Shown here in pieces: positions 44,076 through 53,619 of a stretch of DNA of 64,000 nucleotides. The notes beneath the pieces are model-generated. The model did not search any database. It saw only the letters and a program-made list of their open reading frames with translations, and had not been told where the DNA came from. A program made the translations under genes and the position numbers. The stretch is from Streptomyces sp. MJM8645 (GTDB lineage: Bacteria > Actinomycetota > Actinomycetes > Streptomycetales > Streptomycetaceae), in contig NZ_LJJF01000001.1 of the NCBI RefSeq assembly GCF_001625365.1, positions 248,001-312,000 on the forward strand, written 5' to 3'. Each line of letters starts with the position of its first letter. The stretch's first letter is position 1.

Positions 44076-47000
44076 TCAGCGACGGCCGTCGTACGGCCGC
44101 CCGGCGCGCTCCCTACCCCTGCGCAACTCCGCGCGCAGCAGCCGTCCGACGGGCTCGATCAGGCGCCGGGCCAGTTCGTCGAGGTCGGCCCCCGACGTGG
44201 GCCCGGTCGACGATCCGCCGCCCGGCTGAGCGGGCGGGGCCGCGGTCGGCGGCGGGGACGAGGCGGTGGTCTGGACGGTCACCGGAGTGCGGGCCGGTAC
44301 GGCGGTCAACGGCACCCCGTGCAACCCCGCCTGCTCCGCCACCCGTTGCAGCACCCGGGCGGTATCCGTCGACGGCCGCGCCGGCCCGGACGACCCTGAG
44401 GACGAACCCGCGCCGTCCCGCGACGGCGCGGTCCACGACCACGACCCGGTGCGCAACAGCGACTCCCCGCCCGCCCCCGGTCCGCCGAAGCCGCCCCCCG
44501 CGACGCCCGGAGCCCAGGCGCCACCGCCCGGCAGCGGAGGCGCCGCGGACGCGGGCACGGCCGGGCCGGCGGGCCCGGCGACCGGCAGCCGCTGGACCAT
44601 CGCGGGGACCGCCGGGGACGCCGGGGCGCTCGGCGGGGCGCTCGGCGGGGTGAGTCGCACCAACGGCACGCTCGGAACACGACCACCCGAGGAGGCAACG
44701 GACGCGGACACAGGACGCCCCCCGCGACCGGCGGGGACGGCGGGGGCTGCGACAGGCGTCGACGCATCGGCGGAGAACACCGGTCGCACGGTCGGCTCGA
44801 CCGGGCCGGGGGCGAGGGCAGAGCCGGCAGCAGCGGCAGCGGCAGGGCCGGCGGACACCGAACGCTGCACGCTCGCAGCGCGCCCGGCACGGGAGGCGCC
44901 CACGGCCGCCGGGCCGGCATCGGCCACGACGACCGGGGGTGCTGGACGCTCCCCGCGCCGCACCCGACCGGCGGGAACCACGACAGGCACCGCAGCACCT
45001 CGCGGCTCCGCCGACCGGACACCCGGCTCGACAGAGCTCGGACCGCCGGAGACCGAACGCTGCACCGCCGGACCACGGCCGCCACGCTCCACAGCCGGCG
45101 GCGGCACGGGAGTCTCCCCGTGCCGCGCCCGCCCGGCCGGGGCGATGGCGGGCGCTACGGGCTGCCCGTCCGGCGCCTCCGGGCGAGGTCCCCCGGCCGT
45201 CGTCGAACGCTGCACACCCGCCCGCCCCGCAGGAGGAGCGCCGCGCTCCGACCGGCGCGCATCCGCCTCCATCGGGCCAGTTCCGGGGCCGGCAGCCACC
45301 GGACCGGAGCCACCAGTCGCCGGACCCCGCACACCTGCACGCCCCGAGGGGGCACCACCGCGCCCCGACGGCCGCGGCCCCTGCGCCGCCGAGCCGGCCG
45401 ACGCCGACGAGCGCGCGTCCGCCTGCACCGGGCCGGCGCCGCCGGCCACCGAACGCTGCACGCTCGGACGCCTCACGGCAGCAGAACGCCCCACCGCGCC
45501 CGAGCCGGCAGAGTCCGCAGAGCTGCCGGACGCCGATCCCCGCGCACCCGCACGCGCCACCACGGCACCCCGCGCACCCGGCACCGCCGGGGCGGTGCCT
45601 TCCGGGTCCGACGGGGATTCCGGGGACGCCGGGCGCGCAGCGTCGGGTCGGCCCGCCTGTACCCGTCGGGGCAGGCGCAGGACGGCGGCGGCCCGGTGCC
45701 GCCAGCTCGCGGGTGCCGCCGGCTCCGGGGCCGGCGGCACTTCGGTGCGCACGGGCGGCTCCTGCGGCCAGGCGGCCCTGACGACGGGTGGGGCGGGCAC
45801 CGGCGCGGGCACGCGGCCGGACACCGGTGCGGGCGCCGTCGCCGGCGCGGCGAGCGTGGACGCCATGCGGCGCTCGCCGAGCAGGCCGAGCGTGCGGTGG
45901 CCCGGCCCGGCCGCCGGACGTGCGGCGGTGCCGCCGATCGGCGAGCGGGCCACGACCAGCGGGCCGGGCTCGCCCGGCGAAGCGGTGGGCCGCACATCCC
46001 GGACGCCACCGATACCACCGGCACCACCGGCGCCACCGCTGCGCCGGGCACGGCGGGCCGGGTCCTGCGGTGCCGTCCCGGGGGGAGACTGCGGCCCGGC
46101 GGCGGGGCCGGGCTCCGTGGAGCCGCCCTGCCCGCTCGTGGCAGCGCTTCGCGCGCTAGGCGCAGCCGCACGCTGGACTGCCGTGGCGCCCGGCGCGGCG
46201 GCGGCCGTGCCCGTGGCGCGAGGAGCGCCGTCCGGGCTCGGGGCCGCCGCGCTTCGGCCGGCCGGCTGCGGCGATGCGGGGGTGGCCGGGGCGGCGGGAG
46301 TCCGTGGAGCGTCGGGAGTCGCGGGGACACCGTGGCCCGGGGCCGTGGTCCGCCGGACGGGGCCGCGCCGGCCGTCGGCCGTACCGGCGGCCCGTGCTCC
46401 GGGTGCCGCGCCCGCCGTCGGCGGCAGCGCGGTCAGCGGCGCACCCAGGCCGCCGTGCGTGCGGGCGTTGGACGATTCGGTGCGCGCCTGTTCGGTACGC
46501 GGCTGTTCGGTGCGCGGCTGTGTGGCGCGCTGCGCGGCGGTCGGACCGCCGCCGGTCTGGACGGCGCGCTGTACGGGGGCGTCCCCGCGCCGTCCCGGCT
46601 CGGGGCGGGCAGGGCGAGCCGAGCGCGCCGGGTTGCCCGGTGCCGACGGCTCCGAGCCGTCCGACCCGCTCCCCGCCGGAGCAGTCGGCTGCGCGGGCGG
46701 GGAGACGATCGGCATCGGCCCGTGCCCGACCCCTGGGCCGGGTACGGGCCCCAGGCCTGCCGCGCCGTCGGCGTTGAGCCGTGGCGAGGCGCTGGCGGGC
46801 AGCGAGGTCAGCGGGGCACCGAGCACGGGTCGGCCCGGTGCGGGGCCTCCCCTCGCGGCGCGCTGCACGGCGTTGCCGGTGCGCGAGGTCGGGGCATCGT
46901 TCGGCCGCACCGGAGCCGGCTCGGAGGTCTCGGACGGCCGCGCAGTGCCACCCGGCTCCGCGACGGGCGGAGCAACGTCGGCGGACTGCTCCACCGTCGT

Positions 47001-47879
47001 CGCGCTCGCGGGCCGTTCCACCAGTGCCACACCCTCGGCAGGCTCTACCGGCTTCGCGCCGTCAGCAGGCTCCACCGGCGCGACGGCGGCGGCACGTTCC
47101 ACTGTCGTCGCGCTCGCGGCACGCTGCACCGGCCGGGGCGGGATCACGGCCACCGCACGCGGCGGCAGCGACCGGGGGCGGGGTGCAGTGGTCAGGGGCT
47201 TCCCGACGCGGCGCGACGGGACCGGCCGGTCAGGCCCGGCCTGCCCGGCAAGCGGCACCTCGGAACCGTGAGCAGGGGTGGGGGCGGCGGCGGGCGCGGG
47301 GGCAGCCGGCGCGGCGCCGCCCTCGGCGGCCACCGCCCGTGCGGGCAGCCGTCGCACCGCGGCGCCGGACCTCTGCACCTGCCGCACCCGACCGAGCCCG
47401 CCCGTCGCACCCGGCCCGTCCCCCGCCGAAGCCGAAGCCAGGACCGAATCCGAGGCCGGATCCGAAACCACCGACGGCGCCCCCGCCGGTGCGACGTACG
47501 GCAGCACGGGCCCGTCCGCCCCGGCGGAGACCGCCGGGCCGAGGGGCCGTGCCACCGCCCGCAGGATGCCCGCCGGGGCGGACGGCAGGACCGCGTGTCC
47601 GAGTGCGCCGGTCAGCGAGGGGTTCTGCCAGGAGGCGAGCCGGGACCGGAACCGCAGGCCGTCGCTGACCCCGCCCGCCGCCCCCGCGATGGTCGGGGTC
47701 AGGGGCGCGACCGCGCGCCAACCACCGTCCGGGGCGGGCGCGTCGGCCCGGGGCGCGGGAGCCGCGTCACCCGTGCCGCCCGTAACACCTGAGACACCCG
47801 AGGTACCCGGGGCACCCGAAACGCCCGCCTCGCCCGGGCCGCCGGCCTTCCGCCGTCCGAGCCGGTCCCGAATCCCCAT
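44076..47879 (-). CDS. 1267-aa disordered repeat protein of the CIS cluster
   Basis: A 1267-residue Ala/Pro/Gly/Arg-rich, largely disordered protein. Only the ends look folded: near the N-terminus LRFRSRLASWQNPSLTGALGHAV (about residues 76-98) and at the C-terminus a helix, DLDELARRLIEPVGRLLRAEL. In between, a short VQR (or LQR) motif followed by Ala or Ser recurs about a dozen times, and a GxPLTxxP motif (GAPLTSLP, GAPLTALP, GVPLTAVP, GKPLTTAP) four times. It lacks HExxH and known effector domains. It occupies the place between tube and second tube genes in the operon. Related CIS loci carry such proteins; the role is unknown, with tape measure or cargo/scaffold as possibilities. Confidence 0.75.
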   Translation of the reverse strand: MGIRDRLGRRKAGGPGEAGVSGAPGTSGVSGVTGGTGDAAPAPRADAPAPDGGWRAVAPLTPTIAGAAGGVSDGLRFRSRLASWQNPSLTGALGHAVLPSAPAGILRAVARPLGPAVSAGADGPVLPYVAPAGAPSVVSDPASDSVLASASAGDGPGATGGLGRVRQVQRSGAAVRRLPARAVAAEGGAAPAAPAPAAAPTPAHGSEVPLAGQAGPDRPVPSRRVGKPLTTAPRPRSLPPRAVAVIPPRPVQRAASATTVERAAAVAPVEPADGAKPVEPAEGVALVERPASATTVEQSADVAPPVAEPGGTARPSETSEPAPVRPNDAPTSRTGNAVQRAARGGPAPGRPVLGAPLTSLPASASPRLNADGAAGLGPVPGPGVGHGPMPIVSPPAQPTAPAGSGSDGSEPSAPGNPARSARPARPEPGRRGDAPVQRAVQTGGGPTAAQRATQPRTEQPRTEQARTESSNARTHGGLGAPLTALPPTAGAAPGARAAGTADGRRGPVRRTTAPGHGVPATPDAPRTPAAPATPASPQPAGRSAAAPSPDGAPRATGTAAAAPGATAVQRAAAPSARSAATSGQGGSTEPGPAAGPQSPPGTAPQDPARRARRSGGAGGAGGIGGVRDVRPTASPGEPGPLVVARSPIGGTAARPAAGPGHRTLGLLGERRMASTLAAPATAPAPVSGRVPAPVPAPPVVRAAWPQEPPVRTEVPPAPEPAAPASWRHRAAAVLRLPRRVQAGRPDAARPASPESPSDPEGTAPAVPGARGAVVARAGARGSASGSSADSAGSGAVGRSAAVRRPSVQRSVAGGAGPVQADARSSASAGSAAQGPRPSGRGGAPSGRAGVRGPATGGSGPVAAGPGTGPMEADARRSERGAPPAGRAGVQRSTTAGGPRPEAPDGQPVAPAIAPAGRARHGETPVPPPAVERGGRGPAVQRSVSGGPSSVEPGVRSAEPRGAAVPVVVPAGRVRRGERPAPPVVVADAGPAAVGASRAGRAASVQRSVSAGPAAAAAAGSALAPGPVEPTVRPVFSADASTPVAAPAVPAGRGGRPVSASVASSGGRVPSVPLVRLTPPSAPPSAPASPAVPAMVQRLPVAGPAGPAVPASAAPPLPGGGAWAPGVAGGGFGGPGAGGESLLRTGSWSWTAPSRDGAGSSSGSSGPARPSTDTARVLQRVAEQAGLHGVPLTAVPARTPVTVQTTASSPPPTAAPPAQPGGGSSTGPTSGADLDELARRLIEPVGRLLRAELRRGRERAGRPYDGRR

Positions 47880-47886
47880 CCCGCGC

Positions 47887-48048
47887 TCACCCGCCTTCGT
47901 TGACGCGGGTGTTGATCCGCGCGATCTCCCGCACCCACGCGCGGCGTTCCTGGTGGGACAGGTCGAGGATGTCCTCCCGCTGCCAGTGGAAGTGGTAGGC
48001 GATGTACGCGACCTCCTCGTACAGCCGGGTGGTCGCGTACGTCACCAT
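47887..48048 (-). CDS. 53-aa CIS-associated protein (DUF6760-like)
   Basis: A short gene of 53 codons, MVTYATTRLYEEVAYIAYHF onward, rich in aromatic residues with HWQREDILDLSHQERRAWV and ending INTRVNEGG. The ATG overlaps the preceding gene stop by 7 bases and the stop lies 7 bases before the large disordered protein start. It has the look of the small DUF6760-type proteins of actinobacterial CIS operons and pairs with the tail assembly protein before it. Function unknown. Confidence 0.75.
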   Translation of the reverse strand: MVTYATTRLYEEVAYIAYHFHWQREDILDLSHQERRAWVREIARINTRVNEGG

Positions 48049-48536
48049 TCCCCCAGGCGCCCACCAGCGAGGTCGACTTCGAAGGCCCCGTCGCAGTGCG
48101 GGCAGGTCACCGCGGCGCGGGTGTGGCCCTCGCTGTTGATCCGCTGGTAGAAGTCCTGGAGGAACGCGACGTCGGTGGCGTACATCTGCTCGACGACGCC
48201 GGCGTGCACGTCGGTGACGGTGCCGAGCCGGGTGATCACGTGGCTGAGCAGCACGACGCTCAGGTACGCCGGGTTCTCCTTGACCCGCAGGTCGATCTGG
48301 GGCATGAGTTCGTCCCGCGCGGTGGCCAGGCGCATGGCGCCGTGCCGGTGCAGGGTGCCCTCGTCGTCCAGGTATCCGCGCGGGAGCTCGAACTCGAACT
48401 CCGTGTGCAGTCCGTGCCCCTGGGGGCCCCGCCCCCGCTGCGGCGCGGCGGCCTGCGGGGCCGGGGCCGCGGCGGGAGCGGGGGCGGCTGCCGGAGCCTG
48501 CTCCAGGAGTTCGTCGAGGCTGATCCGTCGTCTCAT
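48042..48536 (-). CDS. CIS tail assembly protein
   Basis: A 164-residue protein with a disordered Ala/Pro N-terminus, then TEFEFELPRGYLDDEGTLHRHGAMRLATARDELMP, VVLLSHVITRLGTV and a terminal CPHCDGAFEVDL. It matches the small tail assembly/chaperone-type protein found directly after the tube gene in actinobacterial CIS. The lone CxxC at the C-terminus may bind zinc. Overlaps the tube gene stop by four bases. Confidence 0.75.
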   Translation of the reverse strand: MRRRISLDELLEQAPAAAPAPAAAPAPQAAAPQRGRGPQGHGLHTEFEFELPRGYLDDEGTLHRHGAMRLATARDELMPQIDLRVKENPAYLSVVLLSHVITRLGTVTDVHAGVVEQMYATDVAFLQDFYQRINSEGHTRAAVTCPHCDGAFEVDLAGGRLGEW

Positions 48537-48973
48537 TCGACGGTGATCTCCTCGAACACGATGGTCACCGTCTCGGTCGCGGCGCTGGACTCACCGGCGG
48601 TGAGGGTGGGGCCCTCCCACCGGCTGGCCCAGGCGTTCATCAGCTGGATCCGCCGGAGTGTGGCGCCGGTGGTGTCCTTGACCTCGATGGTGAGGTTCTG
48701 GCGCGCGGTGTTGATCGCGCCGTTGTTGAGGGTCTCGTTGATCCACTTGGTGAACGCCCCGCTCTTGTCGAGCCCGCGGGTGATCGTCACCTCGCCCGGG
48801 AGCCGCGCGCCGGGCTGTTTGCGGACGATCAGCTTGCCCTGCTGGGTCACCTGCTTGTACTCGACGACGTCCTGGTCGACGGTCAGGTTGCTGATCTCCT
48901 TGACCGACTCGACGTTGTAGCCGCCGAGTTGGACGCCGAATATGTGTGTGGAGAGCGGATCGCCTTCAGCCAT
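48533..48973 (-). CDS. CIS tail tube protein
   Basis: A 146-residue gp19/Hcp-like tube protein: FGVQLGGYNVESVKEISNLTVDQDVVEYKQV, GEVTITRGLDKSGAFTKWINETLNNG and a C-terminal TVTIVFEEITVE. It polymerises into the inner tube of the contractile apparatus. It follows the sheath gene by 38 bases. Confidence 0.93.
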   Translation of the reverse strand: MAEGDPLSTHIFGVQLGGYNVESVKEISNLTVDQDVVEYKQVTQQGKLIVRKQPGARLPGEVTITRGLDKSGAFTKWINETLNNGAINTARQNLTIEVKDTTGATLRRIQLMNAWASRWEGPTLTAGESSAATETVTIVFEEITVE

Positions 48974-49011
48974 GACTTCCTGTCACCTTCCGGTCTGTGC
49001 TGGCCTGCTGG

Positions 49012-50559
49012 TCACTCGTTGACGAGGCTCGTGCTGTCCGAGAACTGGGACAGCCGGAACACCACGAACTCGGCGGGCTTCACCGGAGCGACCCCGATCT
49101 CGCACACCACCTGCCCGAGGTCGATGGACTCCTGCGGGTTGTTCTCACGGTCGCACTTGACGTAGAAGGCCTCCGCGGCCGTCGCGCCGAACAGCGCGCC
49201 GCGCCGCCACTCCTCGGTCAGGAACGCCGTGATGTTGCGGCGGATGCTCGACCACAGCCGGTCGTCGTTGGGCTCGAACACCACCCACTGGGTCCCCAGG
49301 AGGATGGACTCCTCCAGGTAGTTGAAGAGCCGCCGCACGTTGAGGTAGCGCCACGCCGGGTCCGAGGAGAGGGTCCGGGCGCCCCAGATCCGGATGCCGC
49401 GCCCGGGGAAGGCCCGCACGCAGTTGACGCCGATCGGGTTCAGCAGGTCCTGCTCGCCCTTGCTGAGGCGGATCTCCAGGTCCACCGCGCCGCGGATGAC
49501 CTCGTTGGCCGGCGCCTTGTGCACGCCGCGCTCGGCGTCGCTGCGCGCCCACACGCCGGCGGCGTGCCCGCTCGGGGGGACCATCGTGTTGCGGCCGGTC
49601 GCCGGGTCGAACACCTTGATCCACGGGTAGTACAGGGCCGCGTAGCGGGAGTCGAAGCCCGCCTCGTCGTTGCGCCAGTTGCGCATCTGCTGGGCGCTCA
49701 GCCCGGGCGGGGAGTCCAGGACGGCGATCCGGTCGCCCATCTGCTCGCAGTGCGACATCACCGCGAGCTGGACGGTCCGCACGCCCTCGGCGTCGATGTC
49801 GCCGCGCTGGTAGGCGCTCATCAGGTCGGGCACCGCGACCATGGTGATCTCGTCGATCGCCTCCAGGCCGGAGAACCCGGTGCGGGCCGAGGCGTCGCCG
49901 ATGTACTCGGCGGGGCTGAGCCGGGTCGTGGCGGCGGGGGCGACCGGCCCGGGCGCGGGGGCGGCGGCGAGGGCGAGCGTCTGGCGCTCCGGGCGGCTCG
50001 GCGCGGTGCCCGGCTGCTCGCTGACCGCGACGAGCTTGGACTCGCGCAGCTGGGTGACGACATAACCCTTGGTGTTCTTGCGGGTCGAGACGTCGTACGT
50101 CTCGGCGACCTCGGTGCCCTTGCGGACCACCAGCCGGAACCGGTCGTCGGGGACGTTCTCGCCCTCGACGTCGGCGATCTCGACGGTCAGGTCGGCGCCC
50201 GCACCGGGCAGGGCCGTGAACAGGAAACCGGCGTGGGCGGTGGGCGCGGGCGCCGATCGGGCGGCCGGCGGCCAGCCGCCGGCCGTCTCGCCGCCGGGCT
50301 CGCCGATCCGCACGACGTAGACGGCGCCGCCGCCGTTGGCGAAGAAGCCGTAGACGGCGTGGGGCAGGTAGGTGCCTTCGGAGAAGCCGCCGAACTGCTG
50401 GACGTACTGGTCCCAGTTGGTCACCAGGGTGGGCTCGTGGAAGGGGCCGGTCTGGGCGAAGCCGACGAGGGCGGCGACGGCAGTGCCGACACCCTCGATC
50501 GGCCGGGCACCGGACTGGACCTCCTCCACGTACACGCCCGGGGTGAGGTACGACGGCAT
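49012..50559 (-). CDS. CIS sheath protein
   Basis: A 515-residue contractile sheath protein (Pvc2/gp18 family). Start PSYLTPGVYVEEVQSGARPIEGVGTAVAALVGFA and C-terminal domain INAFLTEEW-type segment (NITAFLTEEWRRGALFGATAAEAFYVKCDRENNP, VCEIGVAPVKPAEFVVFRLSQ) are the family signatures. Contraction of this polymer drives the tube. ATG 50559 has GAAGGAGCG upstream, and the 166-base gap to the ATPase suggests a second promoter. Confidence 0.95.
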   Translation of the reverse strand: MPSYLTPGVYVEEVQSGARPIEGVGTAVAALVGFAQTGPFHEPTLVTNWDQYVQQFGGFSEGTYLPHAVYGFFANGGGAVYVVRIGEPGGETAGGWPPAARSAPAPTAHAGFLFTALPGAGADLTVEIADVEGENVPDDRFRLVVRKGTEVAETYDVSTRKNTKGYVVTQLRESKLVAVSEQPGTAPSRPERQTLALAAAPAPGPVAPAATTRLSPAEYIGDASARTGFSGLEAIDEITMVAVPDLMSAYQRGDIDAEGVRTVQLAVMSHCEQMGDRIAVLDSPPGLSAQQMRNWRNDEAGFDSRYAALYYPWIKVFDPATGRNTMVPPSGHAAGVWARSDAERGVHKAPANEVIRGAVDLEIRLSKGEQDLLNPIGVNCVRAFPGRGIRIWGARTLSSDPAWRYLNVRRLFNYLEESILLGTQWVVFEPNDDRLWSSIRRNITAFLTEEWRRGALFGATAAEAFYVKCDRENNPQESIDLGQVVCEIGVAPVKPAEFVVFRLSQFSDSTSLVNE

Positions 50560-50725
50560 GCTCGCTCCTTCGGGGTGGCCGATCATTCGCCACCGAGTCT
50601 GCTGCCGGGCCGCCGCCCGCGACATGTCCGCAGGTCCCGGACCAGGGGCAGAACCGCTGCCCCGGCGGGCACCCCGACAGGGCCTCACCGGTCGTCAGTC
50701 GGCCGGTGGCCTCCCGCCCGCGCGC

Positions 50726-52861
50726 TCAGGCCCGCCCGGTGCCCCCGGAGGCACGCGACCACGGCCCGAACTCGCTCTCCAGGACCAGCCGGCCGAGCTT
50801 GCGGTACTCCCGCTCGACCGCGAACACCAGCTCCGCCATGCCCAGCGGGCGGCCCGTCTCGGCGGCCAGGTAGGCCGCGGTCACCGCGCAGGCCCGGATG
50901 GAGCCGCCGGCGAGCTCGAAGTGCCGTGCGCAGAACGCCAGGTCGAGGTCGTCGCCGCGGGGGATCCGCGGGCCCAGGCAGCGCTCCCACAGGGCGTGCC
51001 GCTGTTCCTCGTCCGGCACCGGGAACTCCGCGATGACGTCCAGCCGCCGGGTGAACGCCTCGTCGAGGTTGGCGCGCAGGTTGGTCGTCAGCACGGCGAT
51101 CCCGTCGAAGGACTCCATCCGCTGCAACAGGTACGCCGACTCCACGTTGGCGTGGCGGTCGTGGGCGTCCTTGACCTGCGACCGCTTGCCGAAGATCGCG
51201 TCGGCCTCGTCGAACAGCAGGACGGCGTTCACGTGCGAGGCCTCGGTGAAGATCCGCTCCAGGTTCTTCTCCGTCTCGCCGATGTACTTGTCCACGACGG
51301 TGGACAGGTCCACGACGTACAGCTCCATGCCGAGTTCGGCGGCGACCACCTCGGCCGACATGGTCTTGCCGGTGCCGGACTCCCCCGCGAACAGTGCGAT
51401 CACCCCGCGCCCGCGCCCTCCGCCCGGCCGCATCCGCCACTGGCCGAGCACCTGGTCGCGGTGCCTGGCGCGCAGCGCGAGTTCGTGCAGCTGGCGCGCG
51501 GTGGGCTCGGGCAGCACCAGGTCGTCCCACCCGACGGCGGGCTCGATCCGGCGGGCGAGGCGGGCGAGCCCCGCCCCGTTCTGCGCCCGCACGGCGGCCC
51601 GCAGGTCGTCGGCGGTCACCGGGCGGTGTTCGGCGGCGGCCGTCCTGGTGGCGACCCCGGCGGCCCGGGCCACCTGGTCCTCGTCCAGCTGGTACGGGGC
51701 GACGGCCTCGGCCAGCTCGGGGCCGAGCACACCCTCGTACAGCCCTTCCGGTTCACCCGAAGGCTCACCCGCAGGCACACCCGAAGCCCCGCCCAGCGCG
51801 TGCGCCCAGCGTTCGGCGCGCTGCGCCGGGTCCAGCGGCGGGGCCACGAGCACCACCGGGCTCTCCTGCGCCCACGTCGGGTCCCACGGGCGCGACCCGT
51901 GCACGAGCAGTGGCACCTCGGCGAGTTCCGCGCAGAGCTCGCGCAACAGCCCGGCCCGCTCCGGGCGTTCGGGTTCGAGCCGCTCCAGCGGGCCCAGCAC
52001 CACACCGCTGCCGCTCAGCCGCGCCTCCCGGGCGAGCGCCCGGACCACGGCCTCCGGGGGGCGGGCGGCGAGCGCCGTGACGTCGACGACCAGGGCCCGG
52101 CGGCCGAGGCCCGCGAGGGCGTCGACCGCGAGCCGCCCGGCGTTGCCGCCCCGGTCCAGCAGGTGCACCAGTCCGCCGCCGTTGGCCACGGTGGCGCGCA
52201 GCCGGCGCGCGGCCTGCGGCGGGGTGCCGGCGCCGGCGCGGCCGACGTGGACCAGCCCGCGCAGCGCGCCGTCGGGTTCGTCCGAGCCGAGCAGATGGGC
52301 CGTCACCCGGTCGGGCAGGCGCAGGCCCCGGGAGAGCAGCGGGCGCTCCGGTTCGGTGATCTCCAGCAGGCCGCCGGCGATCAGCGGGGCCTGGGCGGTG
52401 AAGCGGAACCGGCTGGCGCCCGCCCCGGACCGCCCGCACAGTTCGAGCGCGAGCCCGATGGTCGGCCGGCGCAGGGTCAGGTCGTCGTTGAGGTACCCGT
52501 AGAGCCGTTCGAAGCGGGTGTCGAGGTCGGGGGCGAGTGCCACCAACAGGAGTTCGAGGTCCAGCGGGAGCAGTCCGAAGCCGTCGACGAGCCGTTCGGT
52601 CCTCGATCCGGGCGGTGGCGGCGGCGGTTCTCCGAGGTCGGTGCCGGCCCGGCCCGTCGCGGCGGGCGCCGCGAGGATCCGTTCCGCCGCCTCCGGGGTG
52701 AGGTACTGGCCCCGGTACGGGTCGTCCGGGTCCGGGTCGTCGGCCCTGCGCTCGCGGACGGCGGCCCGGATCCGCTGTTCGAGGCGGCTCAGCCGCTCCC
52801 ACAGGTCGTCCAGGTCGGCGGCGGGCCCGCTGGTGGCCGCCGGTTCCAGGTCGAGGGTCAT
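50726..52861 (-). CDS. CIS AAA+ ATPase
   Basis: A 711-residue AAA+ ATPase (Pvc15-like). Walker A GESGTGKT (about 493-500), Walker B AVLLFDEAD (about 546-554), and the sensor/arginine-finger region AFTRRLDVIAEFPVP. The N-terminal half carries a winged-helix and a degenerate first AAA-like region. In related systems this ATPase is needed for assembly or recycling of the particle or for cargo loading. ATG overlaps the DUF4255 gene stop. Confidence 0.93.
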   Translation of the reverse strand: MTLDLEPAATSGPAADLDDLWERLSRLEQRIRAAVRERRADDPDPDDPYRGQYLTPEAAERILAAPAATGRAGTDLGEPPPPPPGSRTERLVDGFGLLPLDLELLLVALAPDLDTRFERLYGYLNDDLTLRRPTIGLALELCGRSGAGASRFRFTAQAPLIAGGLLEITEPERPLLSRGLRLPDRVTAHLLGSDEPDGALRGLVHVGRAGAGTPPQAARRLRATVANGGGLVHLLDRGGNAGRLAVDALAGLGRRALVVDVTALAARPPEAVVRALAREARLSGSGVVLGPLERLEPERPERAGLLRELCAELAEVPLLVHGSRPWDPTWAQESPVVLVAPPLDPAQRAERWAHALGGASGVPAGEPSGEPEGLYEGVLGPELAEAVAPYQLDEDQVARAAGVATRTAAAEHRPVTADDLRAAVRAQNGAGLARLARRIEPAVGWDDLVLPEPTARQLHELALRARHRDQVLGQWRMRPGGGRGRGVIALFAGESGTGKTMSAEVVAAELGMELYVVDLSTVVDKYIGETEKNLERIFTEASHVNAVLLFDEADAIFGKRSQVKDAHDRHANVESAYLLQRMESFDGIAVLTTNLRANLDEAFTRRLDVIAEFPVPDEEQRHALWERCLGPRIPRGDDLDLAFCARHFELAGGSIRACAVTAAYLAAETGRPLGMAELVFAVEREYRKLGRLVLESEFGPWSRASGGTGRA

Positions 52862-53619
52862 CGCGGCGCACCGCCGCGCCGTCTGCGGCCGGGCGGCAGC
52901 CGGCGTTCCCGGGGCGCGGCGAAGCCGTCCGCGCCGGGGTCCGTGCCGCCCTCGTAGCGCAGCCGGCGGCCCGGGTCGGCCGGGTCGACCGAGTCGGCTG
53001 TGGCCTCCGGGGCGTCCTCGTCGCTCTCGCCGCCCTCGCCGTCCTTGCCGCTCCTGTCGACGGCGCGCAGCACGAGCCCGTCGGTGACCGGGGGCCCCGC
53101 CGGGGCACGCTGGCCGGACAGCGGGGCGAGCACCCTGAGGTCGATCGAGGGTTTCAGCTCGCCGCCGAGGGCCGACCACACGTCGGACACCGACGGCATG
53201 CCCTCGCCGCGCCCGGCGGTCTCCAGCCCGACGGTGAGCCCGAGTTCGGCGAGCGTGCCGGTGAGCAGGCGGGCGGGCAGCGCGTCGGTGGCCGTCAGGC
53301 AGCGGAGCACCTCCGACAGCAGCCGGTGCTCGTCCTGGGCCCGGTTGGTCCACGCCGTCACCAGGTAGGCCAGTTCGAACCAGCGGGGCGCGCTGCGCCA
53401 GGCCACGACCACGCCGTCGGCGTCGTGCTGCTCGGCGGAGCCGGCCTGGCGGCGGGACACGTCCTCGCGGATGCCGTAGAGGAAGACGCTGACGGTGGGG
53501 GCGTTGCGCCGGGCGGCCCAGTCCCGGGTGGGCGAGTCGAAGACCAGCTCGATCCCGCGTTCCTGGAGGCCGCTCTCGACGAGCAGGAGGCGCAGCGCCT
53601 CGTCGACTTCGTGGATCAC
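52858..53619 (-). CDS. DUF4255 tail terminator (Pvc16-like)
   Basis: A 253-residue DUF4255 protein: IHEVDEALRLLLVESG, VSVFLYGIREDVSRRQ, FELAYLVTAWT and EHRLLSEVLRCLTATDALP. The family caps the distal end of the tube/sheath. GTG 53619 overlaps the stop of the secreted beta-propeller gene by four bases, with GGGGGAGG upstream. Its acidic C-terminal third is disordered. Confidence 0.9.
   Translation of the reverse strand: MIHEVDEALRLLLVESGLQERGIELVFDSPTRDWAARRNAPTVSVFLYGIREDVSRRQAGSAEQHDADGVVVAWRSAPRWFELAYLVTAWTNRAQDEHRLLSEVLRCLTATDALPARLLTGTLAELGLTVGLETAGRGEGMPSVSDVWSALGGELKPSIDLRVLAPLSGQRAPAGPPVTDGLVLRAVDRSGKDGEGGESDEDAPEATADSVDPADPGRRLRYEGGTDPGADGFAAPRERRLPPGRRRRGGAPR

Noticed and set aside
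45120-47792. An 890-codon plus-strand frame (and a 1001-codon one) opposite the disordered CIS protein
   Set aside because: The antisense translations are Arg/Pro-rich without any domain, while the minus frame has a conserved-looking start, C-terminal helix and operon position.
50645-50663. Terminator between the CIS ATPase and sheath genes
   Set aside because: GGGGCAG-AACCG-CTGCCCC can form a 7-bp hairpin but it is short, has no T-run and lies within an operon that must be read through or restarted; too weak to call.
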